From assembly GCF_019459225.1 (NCBI RefSeq), contig NZ_JAIAZY010000027.1, forward strand, positions 1 to 58,226: DNA of 58,226 bases. Reading direction: 5' to 3'. The notes beneath the pieces were generated by a model. The model saw nothing but the letters and a program-made list of their open reading frames with translations. It ran no database searches and had not been told where the DNA came from. Of this stretch, positions 42,397 through 54,477 are shown piece by piece. This stretch comes from Bacillus sp. IITD106 (lineage in GTDB: Bacteria > Bacillota > Bacilli > Bacillales > Bacillaceae_C). A program made the translations under genes and the position numbers. Numbering within the stretch: position 1 is the stretch's first letter; each line of letters begins with the position of its first letter.

Positions 42397-42424
42397 GACC
42401 GAATTTGGGAAGGAGGTAAAATAA

Positions 42425-42823
42425 ATGGTTATGACTGATCCAATTGCAGATTTGCTTACACGCATCCGCAACGCGAATATGGTCCGACATGAGAAGTTGG
42501 AAGTTCCTGCTTCTAATATTAAAAAAGATATCGCTGAAATCCTTAAACGTGAAGGGTTTGTACGTGATGTTGAATTTATCGAAGACAACAAGCAAGGCAT
42601 CATTCGTATTTTCTTAAAATACGGTGCTAATAATGAGCGAGTAATTACAGGCTTAAAGCGTATTAGCAAACCAGGTTTGCGCGTATATGCAAAAGCTAAC
42701 GAGGTTCCGAAAGTACTTAACGGTCTTGGTATCGCACTTGTCTCTACTTCTCAAGGTGTATTGACTGATAAAGAAGCAAGAGCGAAGCAAGTTGGCGGAG
42801 AAGTACTAGCGTACGTTTGGTAA
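42425..42823 (+). CDS. rpsH: Ribosomal protein S8
   Basis: S8 organises the central domain of 16S rRNA. The 132-residue product starts [24 protein letters not shown] and ends with the family signature [26 protein letters not shown]. In E. coli it represses the spc operon; a matching target is not evident here. Ribosome site GGAAGGAGG. Confidence 0.98.
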   Translation: MVMTDPIADLLTRIRNANMVRHEKLEVPASNIKKDIAEILKREGFVRDVEFIEDNKQGIIRIFLKYGANNERVITGLKRISKPGLRVYAKANEVPKVLNGLGIALVSTSQGVLTDKEARAKQVGGEVLAYVW

Positions 42824-42853
42824 TATTTTTTCGAAGAACGGAGGTGCAAGAAA

Positions 42854-43390
42854 ATGTCTCGTATTGGGAAAAAACCAATTGAAATACCTGCAGGCGTCAC
42901 AGTGACAAAGAATGATTCTACTGTTACTGTAAAAGGTCCTAAAGGTGAATTAACAACTACTTTTAATTCAGATATGCAAATTAATATAGAAGATAACGTA
43001 ATTAACGTTACTCGTCCTTCAGAAGCAAAAGAACATCGTTCCCTTCATGGAACAACTCGTTCCCTTCTCTCAAACATGGTAGAAGGAGTTTCCAAAGGCT
43101 TCGAAAAATCGTTAGAACTAGTTGGGGTAGGTTACCGTGCACAAAAACAAGGAAATAAACTTGTTTTGAATGTTGGGTATTCACATCCTGTTGAGTTCGA
43201 ACCTGAAGCAGGTATTGAAATCGAAGTTCCTGCGAACACAAAGATTATCGTTAAAGGGTACAACAAAGAAAAAGTTGGAGCGCTTGCTTCTAACATTCGT
43301 GCTGTACGCCCTCCTGAGCCATATAAAGGTAAAGGAATTCGTTACGAAGGTGAAAAAGTTCGCCGTAAAGAAGGTAAGACTGGTAAATAA
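42854..43390 (+). CDS. rplF: Ribosomal protein L6
   Basis: L6 lies near the sarcin-ricin loop and GTPase centre. The 178-residue product begins [15 protein letters not shown] and has two similar domains, with [25 protein letters not shown] and the C-terminal [27 protein letters not shown]. Ribosome site ACGGAGGTG. Confidence 0.98.
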   Translation: MSRIGKKPIEIPAGVTVTKNDSTVTVKGPKGELTTTFNSDMQINIEDNVINVTRPSEAKEHRSLHGTTRSLLSNMVEGVSKGFEKSLELVGVGYRAQKQGNKLVLNVGYSHPVEFEPEAGIEIEVPANTKIIVKGYNKEKVGALASNIRAVRPPEPYKGKGIRYEGEKVRRKEGKTGK

Positions 43391-43425
43391 TGCCGCTTAG
43401 GCTACTTGAAAGGAGTGACTCGTAA

Positions 43426-43788
43426 ATGATCACTAAGCAAGATAAGAACAAAGTGCGTCAAAAAAGACATGCACGCGTACGCTCTAAATTAAGTGGAACA
43501 GAAATGCGTCCTCGATTAAATGTATATCGTTCCAATAAAAATATTTACGCTCAATTGATCGATGATGAAAAAGGCGTAACATTGGCCAGCGCTTCTACAC
43601 TTGATAAAGAATTTACACCCGAGTCTACAGGTAATGTTGAAGCGGCTCAAAAGGTTGGAGAATTAATCGCAAAGCGTGCAGTTGATAAAGGATATAAATC
43701 AGTTGTTTTTGACCGTGGCGGATATTTATACCACGGACGTGTAAAAGCTTTAGCAGAAGCAGCACGTGAAAACGGACTTGAATTTTAA
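43426..43788 (+). CDS. rplR: Ribosomal protein L18
   Basis: L18 binds 5S rRNA. The 120-residue product has an arginine/lysine-rich N terminus ([25 protein letters not shown]) and [28 protein letters not shown], ending with the signature [25 protein letters not shown]. Ribosome site GAAAGGAG. Confidence 0.98.
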   Translation: MITKQDKNKVRQKRHARVRSKLSGTEMRPRLNVYRSNKNIYAQLIDDEKGVTLASASTLDKEFTPESTGNVEAAQKVGELIAKRAVDKGYKSVVFDRGGYLYHGRVKALAEAARENGLEF

Positions 43789-43811
43789 CCGAAAAAGGAG
43801 GGACACAATAG

Positions 43812-44312
43812 ATGCGTCAAATCGATGCTAACAAACTTGAACTTGAAGAACGCGTAGTTACAGTAAACCGTGTAGCGAAAGTTGTAAAAGGTGGACGTCG
43901 TTTCCGTTTTACAGCACTAGTCGTTGTCGGTGATAAAAATGGCCATGTCGGTTTTGGTACAGGAAAGGCACAAGAAGTTCCAGATGCCATCCGCAAGGCG
44001 ATTGAAGATGCAAAGAAAAACCTCATCGTAGCTCCTATCGTAGGAACAACTATTCCTCATGAAATAATCGGACGTTTCGGTGGCGGTCAGATTTTACTAA
44101 AACCAGCTAGTGAAGGTACAGGAGTTATCGCAGGTGGACCGGTTCGTGCGGTGCTTGAACTTGCAGGTATTTCCGACATTACTTCCAAATCACTTGGTTC
44201 CAGCACGCCAATCAACATGGTACGTGCAACAATCGAAGGAATTAAAAATTTAAAACGTGCTGAGGACGTAGCAAAATTACGCAATAAAACAGTAGAAGAA
44301 CTATTAGGTTAA
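43812..44312 (+). CDS. rpsE: Ribosomal protein S5
   Basis: S5 contributes to decoding accuracy and mRNA entry. The 166-residue product has [36 protein letters not shown] (dsRNA-binding-like domain and spectinomycin loop, wild type in appearance) and the C-terminal [14 protein letters not shown]. Ribosome site AAGGAGGG. Confidence 0.98.
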   Translation: MRQIDANKLELEERVVTVNRVAKVVKGGRRFRFTALVVVGDKNGHVGFGTGKAQEVPDAIRKAIEDAKKNLIVAPIVGTTIPHEIIGRFGGGQILLKPASEGTGVIAGGPVRAVLELAGISDITSKSLGSSTPINMVRATIEGIKNLKRAEDVAKLRNKTVEELLG

Positions 44313-44325
44313 GGAGGGGAATCAC

Positions 44326-44508
44326 ATGGCGAATAAACTAGCAATTACCCTCACTAAGAGCTTAATCGGCCGTACTGAAGGCCAACGCGAAACAGTCAAG
44401 GCACTCGGACTTCGCAAATTGCATCAAACAGTTGAACATAAAGACACTGAAGCCATTCGCGGAATGATCAATAAAGTAACGCATCTTGTCACTGTAAAAG
44501 AGCAGTAA
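44326..44508 (+). CDS. rpmD: Ribosomal protein L30
   Basis: A 60-residue 50S protein: [20 protein letters not shown], then [32 protein letters not shown]. It follows rpsE by 13 nt behind AAGGAGGG and precedes rplO, the standard spc order. Confidence 0.97.
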   Translation: MANKLAITLTKSLIGRTEGQRETVKALGLRKLHQTVEHKDTEAIRGMINKVTHLVTVKEQ

Positions 44509-44538
44509 TCTATTTCGAAAATTAAGGAGGTGCCAACT

Positions 44539-44979
44539 ATGAAACTTCATGAGCTAAAACCTGCTGAAGGATCCCGTAAAGAGCGCAACCGTGTTGGGCG
44601 AGGCATCGGTTCAGGCAATGGAAAAACTGCTGGTAAGGGCCATAAAGGTCAAAACGCACGTTCTGGCGGCGGTACACGTCTTGGTTTTGAAGGTGGTCAA
44701 ACACCATTATTCCAACGTTTGCCAAAGCGCGGTTTTACAAATATTAACCGCAAGGAATTTGCAATTGTAAACCTTGATGCATTAAATCGCTTTGAAGACG
44801 GTACAGAAGTAACTCCAGAACTTCTGATTGAAACTGGTGTTGTACGCAACGAAAAGTCGGGAATAAAAATTCTTGCTAAAGGCAACATCGAGAAAAAGCT
44901 TACTGTAAAAGCGAACAAATTCTCCTCTGCTGCTAAAGAGGCGATTGAGGCTGCCGGCGGTAAAACTGAGGTGATTTAA
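44539..44979 (+). CDS. rplO: Ribosomal protein L15
   Basis: A late-assembly 50S protein of 146 residues: [38 protein letters not shown], glycine- and basic-rich, then the globular C-terminal part with [13 protein letters not shown]-like and [21 protein letters not shown] segments. An in-frame GTG at 44530 is part of the ribosome site AAGGAGGTG, so the ATG 9 nt later is chosen. secY follows after 3 nt. Confidence 0.97.
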   Translation: MKLHELKPAEGSRKERNRVGRGIGSGNGKTAGKGHKGQNARSGGGTRLGFEGGQTPLFQRLPKRGFTNINRKEFAIVNLDALNRFEDGTEVTPELLIETGVVRNEKSGIKILAKGNIEKKLTVKANKFSSAAKEAIEAAGGKTEVI

Positions 44980-44982
44980 TCA

Positions 44983-46275
44983 ATGTTTCGGACAATCTCC
45001 AATTTTATGCGCGTAGGTGATATTAGGAAGAAAATTCTATTCACCTTGTTAATGTTAGTTGTATTTCGTTTAGGTGCTTTTATACCTGTTCCAAACGTAG
45101 ATGCTAAAGTACTTCAAATGCAAGATCAAGCAAGTTTGTTTGGCTTCATGAATATTTTTGGCGGTGGAGCACTTCAAAATTTCTCCATTTTTGCTATGGG
45201 GATTATGCCATACATTACTGCATCCATCATTGTTCAGCTTTTACAAATGGATGTCGTACCAAAATTCACGGAATGGTCCAAACAAGGTGAAATGGGTAGA
45301 CGTAAATTAGCTCAATTTACACGCTACTTCACCATTGTTCTTGCTTTGATTCAAGCAGTTGGAATGTCGTTCGGTTTCAATCGAATGACAGGTTTGCAGC
45401 TCATCAAAAACCCGAGTATTGGCACTTATGTAATCATTGCGATCGTGCTTACAGCAGGAACAGCCTTTCTAATGTGGCTCGGGGAAGAAATTACATCTAA
45501 AGGTGTCGGCAACGGAATCTCCATTATCATCTTTGCAGGGATTGTTGCAGGTATTCCTAGCGCAGTAAACCAGATTTATGCCCAGCAGTTTCAAGGTGCA
45601 GGAGAGCAGCTTTTCTTAAAAATCGTCATTATGCTGCTTATTCTTCTTGCTATCGTAGCAATCATAGTAGGTGTTGTTTTTGTTCAACAAGCATTGCGTA
45701 AAATTCCTATTCAGTATGCAAAACGAATGGATGGACGCAGCCCGGTTGGAGGACATAATACACACTTACCGTTGAAAGTTAATGCAGCTGGAGTTATTCC
45801 GGTTATTTTTGCGAGCGCATTTATGGTGACTCCGCAGACGATCGCCACTTTTTTTGGCTCCGGTGATGTAGCTAGCACCATTCAATATATTTTCGATCAT
45901 ACGAAACCGATTGGAATGGTGATTTATTTTGCGCTCATCATCGCTTTCACCTATTTCTATGCATTTGTTCAAGTTAACCCCGAACAAGTAGCTGAAAATT
46001 TAAAGAAACAAGGCGGATATATTCCAGGTATTCGACCAGGAAAAAACACTCAAGAATATTTGACGAGAGTTTTATATCGTCTAACGTTCGTAGGTGCACT
46101 TTTCTTGGCGCTTATCTCCATTTTGCCTGTCTTCTTCATTAAATTTGCAGGACTGCCTCAATCTGCTCAAATTGGCGGAACGAGCCTCTTGATTGTTGTG
46201 GGTGTTGCACTTGAAACAATGAAACAATTGGAAGCCCAGCTGGTGAAGCGTCACTATAAAGGCTTCATTAAATAA
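44983..46275 (+). CDS. secY: SecY, protein translocase channel
   Basis: SecY is the pore-forming subunit of SecYEG. The 430-residue protein has ten hydrophobic segments, beginning KILFTLLMLVVFRLGAFIPVP. It has the plug region GGGALQNFSIFAMGIMPYITASIIVQLLQ and the cytoplasmic C5 loop RPGKNTQEYLTRVLYRLTFVGALFL that contacts SecA and ribosomes. Its ribosome site (GGCGG/GAGGTG) lies within the end of rplO, suggesting coupling. Confidence 0.98.
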   Translation: MFRTISNFMRVGDIRKKILFTLLMLVVFRLGAFIPVPNVDAKVLQMQDQASLFGFMNIFGGGALQNFSIFAMGIMPYITASIIVQLLQMDVVPKFTEWSKQGEMGRRKLAQFTRYFTIVLALIQAVGMSFGFNRMTGLQLIKNPSIGTYVIIAIVLTAGTAFLMWLGEEITSKGVGNGISIIIFAGIVAGIPSAVNQIYAQQFQGAGEQLFLKIVIMLLILLAIVAIIVGVVFVQQALRKIPIQYAKRMDGRSPVGGHNTHLPLKVNAAGVIPVIFASAFMVTPQTIATFFGSGDVASTIQYIFDHTKPIGMVIYFALIIAFTYFYAFVQVNPEQVAENLKKQGGYIPGIRPGKNTQEYLTRVLYRLTFVGALFLALISILPVFFIKFAGLPQSAQIGGTSLLIVVGVALETMKQLEAQLVKRHYKGFIK

Positions 46276-46321
46276 TCGAAATGGATTTAGGAACAAGCGG
46301 ATTGTTCCTGAACCCATTTAG

Positions 46322-46989
<668 letters not shown>

Positions 46990-46990
<1 letters not shown>

Positions 46991-47736
46991 TGATTATTTG
47001 TAAAACCCCTCGTGAAATAGAAATCATGAGAGAGGCTGGCAGAATTGTTGCATTGACTCATCAAGAGCTACAAAAGCATATTCAGCCAGGCATTACAACA
47101 AAAGAACTCGATGCCATTGCGGAAAGGTTCATTGCTCGACACGATGCAATTCCTTCTTTCAAAGGTTACAACGGCTTTCCCGGCAGCGTGTGTGCGTCCG
47201 TCAATGAGGAACTTGTTCACGGAATCCCTGGGAATCGAGTTTTAAAAGACGGCGACATTATCAGCATTGATATTGGGGCCAAAATTAACGGCTACCATGG
47301 TGATTCAGCTTGGACGTATCCTGTCGGAAACATTGATGAGGAAACACAATCACTTCTCGACGTCACAGAAAAATCTCTCTATCTTGGCTTAGAAGAGGCA
47401 AAGCCGAGTGTACGTCTTTCTAATATATCTTATGCGATTCAAACATTTGTAGAAGCGGGTGGTTTTTCAATTGTTCGCGAATACGTCGGACATGGAATTG
47501 GCCAGAATTTACATGAGGATCCGCAAATTCCTCACTACGGTCCGCCGAATAAAGGCCCACGTTTAAAACCCGGAATGGTGCTTTGCATTGAACCGATGGT
47601 AAATGCAGGCAGCCGCTATGTGAGAACTTTAGCGGATAATTGGACTGTTGTCACAGTAGATGGAAAAATGTGTGCACATTTTGAGCACACGATAGCCATT
47701 ACAGAAACTGGTTATGAGATTTTAACAAGAATTTAA
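46990..47736 (+). CDS. map: Methionine aminopeptidase, type I
   Basis: Map removes initiator methionine from nascent proteins. The 248-residue pita-bread enzyme has the five metal ligands in context: Asp in [11 protein letters not shown], Asp in [10 protein letters not shown], His in [15 protein letters not shown], Glu in [10 protein letters not shown] and Glu in AHFEHTIAI. Start codon overlaps the adk stop by 1 nt. The position after adk in the spc cluster is standard for Firmicutes. Confidence 0.97.
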
Positions 47737-47751
47737 GCGTAGGTGATCTGG

Positions 47752-48064
47752 TTGAATGAGTCTGATTCGACCCCCCGTATAGGTCAAATTGTGCTTATCA
47801 ATAAGGGACGAGACGCGGGACAATTCGCGGTTATTATCCGACACATCGATGAACGATTCGTTCTAATTGCGGATGGGGATAAAAGAAAATTCGATAGTCC
47901 AAAAAAGAAGAACATCCAACATCTAACGTGTTACGACCATGTTTCAACGGAAGTTCGTAACAGTTTAATGGAAGCAGGAAGAGTCACAAACGGGAAACTT
48001 AGATGGGCACTCGGTAAATTTGTAGAAGAGGAACTGGATGTTTTAGAGAAGGGAGATAGCTTAG

Positions 48065-48087
<23 letters not shown>
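47752..48087 (+). CDS. KOW-domain RNA-binding protein (L14e-like)
   Basis: A small protein of 111 residues from the TTG chosen here, with a KOW-like segment [45 protein letters not shown]. Homologues sit between map and infA in Bacilli, so a ribosome- or rRNA-associated role is plausible but not demonstrated. AGGTGAT lies just upstream of the TTG; an in-frame GTG at 47743 is inside that site. It overlaps infA by 23 nt, an unusually long overlap, so the two are probably translationally coupled. Confidence 0.82.
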
Positions 48088-48432
<345 letters not shown>

Positions 48433-48450
48433 AGGAGGTGCGCATTATTT

Positions 48451-48816
48451 ATGGCACGTATTGCTGGTGTAGACATTCCACGTGAAAAACGTGTAGTCAT
48501 TTCTTTAACATATATTTATGGAATCGGTAAAAATACTGCTTCAAAAGTTCTTGCTGAAGCTGGCGTTTCAGAAGATACACGCGTTCGCGATCTAACAGAT
48601 GACGAACTTGGAAAAATTCGTGATATCATTGATAGACTTAAAGTTGAAGGTGACCTTCGCCGTGAAGTTTCCTTAAACATTAAACGTTTAATGGAAATCG
48701 GTTCATACCGTGGCCTTCGTCATCGTCGTGGTCTTCCTGTTCGCGGGCAAAACACGAAAAACAATGCTCGTACTCGTAAAGGCCCTCGTAAAACTGTAGC
48801 AGGTAAGAAAAAATAA
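48451..48816 (+). CDS. rpsM: Ribosomal protein S13
   Basis: S13 forms inter-subunit bridges and contacts P-site tRNA. The 121-residue product begins [26 protein letters not shown] and has the C-terminal signature [36 protein letters not shown] lies 12 nt upstream of the ATG. Confidence 0.98.
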   Translation: MARIAGVDIPREKRVVISLTYIYGIGKNTASKVLAEAGVSEDTRVRDLTDDELGKIRDIIDRLKVEGDLRREVSLNIKRLMEIGSYRGLRHRRGLPVRGQNTKNNARTRKGPRKTVAGKKK

Positions 48817-48832
48817 TAAGTAAGGGAGGTAA

Positions 48833-49231
<399 letters not shown>

Positions 49232-49237
49232 TGATTC

Positions 49238-49268
49238 TTGTATAACATTAATATTCTTTGGCTATAAT
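49238..49268 (+). promoter_or_regulatory. Candidate internal promoter before rpoA
   Basis: A perfect TATAAT (49263-49268) has TTGTAT 19 bp upstream, a long spacer. The 133-nt segment between it and rpoA holds no open frame with a ribosome site. It could add rpoA-rplQ expression independent of the S10 promoter. Confidence 0.4.
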
Positions 49269-49401
49269 GGGAGAATATGTTAATTTATGCTCGTAAGGAA
49301 TCAATTCTTCATCCAGTTGTTGCACAAATGGTAATGTAACAAGGGGAATTTCGGGAAAATACACTCCGAGATTTCGACGTTTTGAAGGAGGGTATATTTG
49401 A

Positions 49402-50346
49402 ATGATCGAAATGGAAAAGCCGAAAATTGAAACGATTGAGATCAGCGATGATGCTAAATATGGAAAGTTCGTTGTAGAACCACTTGAGCGTGGGTATGGT
49501 ACAACTTTGGGTAACTCCTTGCGTCGTATCCTACTATCCTCTCTACCTGGTGCTGCCGTAACATCTATCCAAGTGGAAGGTGTACAACATGAATTTTCAA
49601 CAATAGAGGGTGTTGTCGAAGATGTCACCTCTATCATCCTTAACATAAAGAAACTAGCTTTGAAGGTTTATTCTGACGAGGAAAAGACTTTAGAAATAGA
49701 TGTACAAGGTGAAGGCGTCGTAAAAGCGTCTGATATTATGCATGACAGCGATGTGGAAATTTTAAATCCAGATTTACACATTGCCACATTAAGCGAGAAT
49801 GCGAATTTCCGTTTACGCATGTCTGCAAAACGCGGCCGCGGATATACGCCAGCTGATCTAAACAAAAGAGATGACCTGCCAATCGGTGTCATTCCAATTG
49901 ATTCAATCTATACTCCGGTATCACGTGTAAACTATCAAGTTGAAAATACACGTGTAGGACAAATGACTAACTATGACAAGCTTTCGCTGGATGTATGGAC
50001 AGATGGAAGCATCGGACCAAAAGAAGCTATTTCTTTAGGTGCAAAAATTTTAACAGAACATCTGAATATCTTCGTTGGATTAACGGATGAAGCTCAGCAT
50101 GCAGAAATTATGGTAGAAAAAGAAGAAGATCAAAAGGAAAAAGTTCTTGAAATGACAATTGAAGAGCTCGATCTTTCTGTTCGTTCTTACAACTGCCTAA
50201 AGCGCGCTGGAATCAATACGGTCCAAGAACTGGCTAATAAGACAGAGGAAGATATGATGAAAGTTCGTAATTTAGGAAGAAAATCATTGGAGGAAGTAAA
50301 AGCCAAATTAGAAGATCTGGGTCTTGGACTTCGTAAAGATGACTGA
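49402..50346 (+). CDS. rpoA: RNA polymerase alpha subunit
   Basis: Alpha dimerises to nucleate RNA polymerase assembly and its C-terminal domain binds UP elements and activators. The 314-residue product has the N-terminal dimer domain ([33 protein letters not shown]), an acidic linker (EKEEDQKEK), and the alpha-CTD ([47 protein letters not shown]). Ribosome site GAAGGAGGG. Downstream 72 nt lead to rplQ. Confidence 0.99.
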   Translation: MIEMEKPKIETIEISDDAKYGKFVVEPLERGYGTTLGNSLRRILLSSLPGAAVTSIQVEGVQHEFSTIEGVVEDVTSIILNIKKLALKVYSDEEKTLEIDVQGEGVVKASDIMHDSDVEILNPDLHIATLSENANFRLRMSAKRGRGYTPADLNKRDDLPIGVIPIDSIYTPVSRVNYQVENTRVGQMTNYDKLSLDVWTDGSIGPKEAISLGAKILTEHLNIFVGLTDEAQHAEIMVEKEEDQKEKVLEMTIEELDLSVRSYNCLKRAGINTVQELANKTEEDMMKVRNLGRKSLEEVKAKLEDLGLGLRKDD

Positions 50347-50421
50347 CCTCCTGAAGTAGGGTCTACAACCTCTATAATGCTTGAACGTATATAAATATTA
50401 TCAACGAAGGAGGGAAACTTG

Positions 50422-50784
50422 ATGTCTTATAGAAAATTAGGACGTACGAGCTCTCAACGTAAAGCGATGCTTCGTGACTTAGCAACGGATTTAATTATTA
50501 GCGAACGCATTGAAACAACTGAAGCACGTGCGAAAGAACTTCGCTCAGTTGTAGAGAAAATGATCACTCTTGGAAAACGTGGTGACTTGCATGCACGTCG
50601 TCAAGCTGCAGCATTCATTCGCCATGAAGTAGCAAATGCTGAAGACAACCAAGACGCTGTTCAAAAACTATTTGCCGATATCGCTCCACGTTATGCGGAA
50701 CGCCAAGGTGGATACACTCGTATCATGAAACTTGGACCACGTCGCGGAGACGGTGCACCAATGGTTGTTATCGAGTTGGTATAA
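50422..50784 (+). CDS. rplQ: Ribosomal protein L17
   Basis: A 120-residue 50S protein at the tunnel exit: [33 protein letters not shown], ending [40 protein letters not shown] lies 8 nt upstream. Last gene of the alpha cluster; a terminator follows. Confidence 0.98.
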   Translation: MSYRKLGRTSSQRKAMLRDLATDLIISERIETTEARAKELRSVVEKMITLGKRGDLHARRQAAAFIRHEVANAEDNQDAVQKLFADIAPRYAERQGGYTRIMKLGPRRGDGAPMVVIELV

Positions 50785-50798
50785 TACACTTTTTATTG

Positions 50799-50829
50799 AA
50801 AGGGCAGGGCGTAAAGATCTGCCCTTTTG
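50799..50829 (+). terminator. Terminator after rplQ
   Basis: AAAGGGCAG (50799-50807) pairs with CTGCCCTTT (50819-50827), followed by a short T stretch. It closes the S10-spc-alpha transcript 15 nt past the rplQ stop. Confidence 0.75.
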
Positions 50830-50914
50830 ATAGATAGCGAAAGCGCTACAACATTTTGATAAACGTAGATGATAAAGCTAAAAAGAGCGTTACGATAGGC
50901 ACTTATTTTAATTT

Positions 50915-51037
50915 GTCCAGCTACAGCGCCTAGCCCCTCGAGGTCAAATAACCTGAGTCAATAAAAGTCAAAAAGCAGACTTTTTTTGACTCAGAACATT
51001 TGCTTGTCGGGGCTGAGCAAGGCGCTTCCGCTTTTCG
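50915..51037. repeat. Dispersed repeat after rplQ, forming a long hairpin
   Basis: Ends GTCCAGCTACAGCGCCTAGC and GGCGCTTCCGCTTTTCG bound about 123 nt. Inside, CTGAGTCAATAAAAGTC (50953-50969) pairs with GACTTTTTTTGACTCAG (50978-50994) at 16 of 17 positions, and AGCCCC/GGGGCT pair outside that, so nearly the whole element folds on itself. A further fragment, TGTCTAGCTCAATGCGCC, starts at 51050 and resembles the left end of a second copy. From there to ecfA1 only a weak AACTG/CAGTT stem with a T run (about 51106-51127) is visible. Confidence 0.75.
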
Positions 51038-51204
51038 CATAGGTGATCCTGTCTAGCTCAATGCGCCTCCTCCCCTTATTCTGAATCAATCCTAGGATGG
51101 ATTGGAAACTGTTACAGCAGTTTTTTGGAGTGAGGTGCAGGCTTTTTTTCTATTTATAGACATATTTATTTAGTTAAGACAGCCGAGCTGAGAGGAGAGC
51201 AGAC

Positions 51205-52044
51205 ATGTCTTCACCCGTTATCTCAATTAATAATGTTTCATTTAAATATGAAGGTCAGGAATCGTATGCTCTGAGCGATGTTTCCACGTCAGTAGCTGAA
51301 GGGGAATGGTTGGCTATTGTCGGTCATAATGGTTCAGGAAAATCAACACTCGCAAAAATATTAAATGGTCTGCAATTTCCTGAAAGTGGTAGCGTATTGG
51401 TTGATGATATAACTTTATCTGAAGATACAGTTTGGGATATTCGCAAATTAGTAGGAATGGTTTTTCAAAATCCTGATAATCAATTTGTCGGAGCAACAGT
51501 CCAAGATGATGTGGCTTTTGGCTTAGAGAACAATGGCGTTCCACATGAGGAGATGCTGCTACGTGTAAAACAAGCTTTACAACATGTTAAAATGATTGAT
51601 TTTCTTGACCAAGAGCCACACCATCTTTCTGGTGGTCAAAAACAACGGGTCGCGATTGCTGGAGTAATCGCGCTTCAGCCAAAAGTAATCATTCTCGATG
51701 AGGCAACATCTATGCTCGATCCGTTAGGGCGAGAGGAAGTCATAAAGACGGTTAGAGGATTAAAGGAAGAGGAAGGCTTAACGGTTATTTCGATTACACA
51801 TGACCTTGAAGAAGCGGCACAGGCTGATCGCATCGTCGTTATGAATAGAGGCAGCGTGTATGCGGAAGGAACCCCGGATGAAATCTTTCATCTTGAAGAA
51901 GAATTAATTAAACTTGGCCTCGACATCCCGTTTCCAATTAAAATGGCAAAAGCTTTAAGGGAAAAAGGATTTGAGATTCCCCAAAACTATTTGACAGATG
52001 CAGAGTTGGTGAATGAGTTATGGACATTACACTTCAAGATGTAG
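51205..52044 (+). CDS. ecfA1: ECF transporter ATPase EcfA1
   Basis: One of two ATPases of the shared energising module for energy-coupling-factor vitamin and metal importers. The 279-residue protein has Walker [10 protein letters not shown] (about 40-48), Q-loop [11 protein letters not shown], signature [13 protein letters not shown] and Walker [14 protein letters not shown], with H-loop in ITHDLEEAA. It overlaps ecfA2 by 25 nt. Group II ECF modules pair with S components encoded elsewhere; none is visible here. Confidence 0.96.
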   Translation: MSSPVISINNVSFKYEGQESYALSDVSTSVAEGEWLAIVGHNGSGKSTLAKILNGLQFPESGSVLVDDITLSEDTVWDIRKLVGMVFQNPDNQFVGATVQDDVAFGLENNGVPHEEMLLRVKQALQHVKMIDFLDQEPHHLSGGQKQRVAIAGVIALQPKVIILDEATSMLDPLGREEVIKTVRGLKEEEGLTVISITHDLEEAAQADRIVVMNRGSVYAEGTPDEIFHLEEELIKLGLDIPFPIKMAKALREKGFEIPQNYLTDAELVNELWTLHFKM

Positions 52045-52889
52045 AATATAAATACCAGATTAATACACCGTTTGAACGTCTTGCCATCCATGACGTCAAT
52101 ATATCCATCCCGCAAGGCACATTTATGGCATTGATTGGTCATACTGGCTCCGGAAAATCAACGGTTCTCCAACATTTAAATGCACTGTTAAAGCCAACAA
52201 AAGGCAAGGTCCATATTGGTGATCGTGTCATTGATGCGGGGAAAAAAGAAAAGAACCTCAGACCCATTCGGCAAAAGGTAGGCATTGTTTTTCAATTTCC
52301 TGAACACCAGCTTTTTGATGAAACAGTTGAAAAAGATATTTGCTTCGGTCCAATGAATTTCGGTGTTTCCGAGGAAGAAGCGAAGCGCAGGGCAAGAGAA
52401 TTAATTGCTGAAGTCGGTCTCCCAGAAGAGGTATTACAAAAATCTCCTTTCGATTTGTCTGGAGGCCAGATGCGCCGTGTAGCGATCGCTGGCGTGCTTG
52501 CGATGGAACCAGAGGTACTTGTGTTAGACGAGCCAACAGCGGGCTTAGATCCAAGGGGCCGCACGGAAATTATGGACATGTTTTATCGATTGCATAAACA
52601 AAAAGGCTTATCTACTATACTAGTTACACATAGTATGGAGGATGCGGCTAAATATGCGGATGAGATTGTCATTATGCATCGTGGACAAGTAAAAAGGACT
52701 GCCGATCCACGAACGATTTTTTCCAATCCGGAGGAATTATTGGAACTAGGATTAGATGTACCTGATGTTGTGAAGTTTCAATATAATCTCGAACGAAAGA
52801 TGAATAGAAAAATAGGGAAGACTTGTTTAACGATTGAAGAACTTTCCGAGGCTTTAAAGGAAATGCAAGGGCGAGGTGAAGCGCTATGA
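52020..52889 (+). CDS. ecfA2: ECF transporter ATPase EcfA2
   Basis: The second ATPase of the ECF module, 289 residues. Walker [11 protein letters not shown]-loop [22 protein letters not shown], signature [13 protein letters not shown], Walker [14 protein letters not shown] and H-loop VTHSMEDAA. The start overlaps the end of ecfA1 by 25 nt, and the stop overlaps ecfT (ATGA). The C-terminal extension with [16 protein letters not shown] is typical of EcfA2. Confidence 0.96.
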   Translation: MDITLQDVEYKYQINTPFERLAIHDVNISIPQGTFMALIGHTGSGKSTVLQHLNALLKPTKGKVHIGDRVIDAGKKEKNLRPIRQKVGIVFQFPEHQLFDETVEKDICFGPMNFGVSEEEAKRRARELIAEVGLPEEVLQKSPFDLSGGQMRRVAIAGVLAMEPEVLVLDEPTAGLDPRGRTEIMDMFYRLHKQKGLSTILVTHSMEDAAKYADEIVIMHRGQVKRTADPRTIFSNPEELLELGLDVPDVVKFQYNLERKMNRKIGKTCLTIEELSEALKEMQGRGEAL

Positions 52890-53683
52890 TGGAGAAAATG
52901 ATTTTAGGCCGCTACATTCCTGGGAACTCGATTCTCCACCGCCTTGACCCACGTTCCAAGCTATTGTTCGTTTTTGGCTTTATATGTATTATTTTTCTTG
53001 CAAATAATGTTTATACGTATAGCTTACTAATCCTTTTTGTTGGACTGATCATTTTATTGGCTAATATCAATCTTAAATTTTTAATTAATGGTCTGAAGCC
53101 AGTTCTCATTCTCGTAATTTTTACGTTTTTCTTGCAGATATTTTTCAATAAAGAAGGACCAGTTATATTTTCATTAGGTTTTATCCATATTTATGAAGAA
53201 GGCCTGCGTTTAGCCATTTTTATTTCTTTAAGGTTTACGTTACTCGTATTTGTCACATCCTTATTAACGTTAACCACTACGCCAATTACGTTGACCGATG
53301 GTATCGAAAGCCTGCTGAATCCATTGAAAAAAGTAAGGTTCCCTGTTCACGAGCTAGCATTGATGATGTCCATTTCTCTTCGCTTTATCCCGACCTTAAT
53401 GGATGAAACGGATAAAATTATGAAAGCACAAATGGCTAGAGGTGTCGATTTTTCAGGCGGACCTTTCAAGGAAAGAATTAAAGCAGTCATCCCGTTGCTT
53501 ATTCCTCTCTTCGTCAGTGCATTTAAGCGGGCGGAAGAACTGGCGACAGCTATGGAAGCTAGAGGATATCGCGGTGGGGAAGGCCGGACAAAGTATCGTC
53601 TTTTAACTTGGGGTGTACCAGACACGGCTTCAGCCTGCATCTTGATTTTACTAACAGTCTTACTAATCTTTTTAAGGTCATAA
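52886..53683 (+). CDS. ecfT: ECF transporter transmembrane subunit EcfT
   Basis: EcfT couples the two ATPases to interchangeable S components. The 265-residue membrane protein starts [26 protein letters not shown], has five to six hydrophobic segments, and has the two Ala-Arg-Gly coupling motifs in KAQMARGVDF and TAMEARGYRGG that dock into EcfA1 and EcfA2. It overlaps ecfA2 by 4 nt and is followed by truA after 16 nt, so all four genes are probably co-transcribed. Confidence 0.96.
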   Translation: MMEKMILGRYIPGNSILHRLDPRSKLLFVFGFICIIFLANNVYTYSLLILFVGLIILLANINLKFLINGLKPVLILVIFTFFLQIFFNKEGPVIFSLGFIHIYEEGLRLAIFISLRFTLLVFVTSLLTLTTTPITLTDGIESLLNPLKKVRFPVHELALMMSISLRFIPTLMDETDKIMKAQMARGVDFSGGPFKERIKAVIPLLIPLFVSAFKRAEELATAMEARGYRGGEGRTKYRLLTWGVPDTASACILILLTVLLIFLRS

Positions 53684-53699
53684 GAAGGATTGAAAAAAC

Positions 53700-54437
53700 A
53701 TGCAGCGTTATAAAGGGATAGTCGCTTATGACGGATCGGGATTTTCAGGATACCAAATTCAGCCTAACGGTAGAACAGTCCAAGAAGAACTCGAAAAAGC
53801 ACTTAGAAAAATGCATAAGGGAAGCGCGGTAAGTGTCGTTGCTTCCGGTCGTACCGATGCAGGTGTGCATGCGAAAGGACAGGTCATCCATTTTGATTCA
53901 GAGCTGCAGCTGTCATCAGAGCGCTGGGTAAAAGCATTGAATGGTTTGTTGCCGGGGGACATTTCAGTGATGCAAGTAGACGCTGTTACTTCAAATTTTC
54001 ACGCTCGTTTCGATGCAAACGGAAAAACGTATAAATATGTCGTATATACAGGGTCCATTCGCGATCCATTTAAGCGTCATTATGCAGCTCACCATCCATA
54101 TAAATTGGACATCGAGAAAGTGGAAAAAGCTTCCGAATGTTTGATTGGAACTCATGATTTCACAAGTTTTTGTTCAGCAAAAACGGATATGGATAATAAA
54201 GTGAGAACTGTATCTGAGATCGGCATAGTGCAGAATGATGATGAGATTGTGTTTATATTTACGGGAAATGGCTTTCTGTATAATATGGTGAGAATTATGG
54301 TAGGAACATTGCTCGATGTTGGAGCGGGGAAGATTGAAGTTGAAAGCATCCCGGCAATACTCGCTGGCCGCGATCGTACACTTGCAGGCAAAACAGCTCC
54401 CGCTGAAGGTCTGTATTTGTGGGAAGTTTATTACTAA
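53700..54437 (+). CDS. truA: TruA, tRNA pseudouridine(38-40) synthase
   Basis: TruA converts uridines 38-40 of the tRNA anticodon arm to pseudouridine. The 245-residue product has the catalytic aspartate in [20 protein letters not shown] (about residues 45-64), [14 protein letters not shown], and the C-terminal [29 protein letters not shown] lies upstream of the ATG. Order ecfA1-ecfA2-ecfT-truA-rplM-rpsI is the B. subtilis order. The 445 nt after it contain a tandem repeat and the rplM promoter and leader. Confidence 0.96.
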   Translation: MQRYKGIVAYDGSGFSGYQIQPNGRTVQEELEKALRKMHKGSAVSVVASGRTDAGVHAKGQVIHFDSELQLSSERWVKALNGLLPGDISVMQVDAVTSNFHARFDANGKTYKYVVYTGSIRDPFKRHYAAHHPYKLDIEKVEKASECLIGTHDFTSFCSAKTDMDNKVRTVSEIGIVQNDDEIVFIFTGNGFLYNMVRIMVGTLLDVGAGKIEVESIPAILAGRDRTLAGKTAPAEGLYLWEVYY

Positions 54438-54477
54438 GCTAGCTTCGTTTTTATCCACAAGTGCAGTATATCAAATG

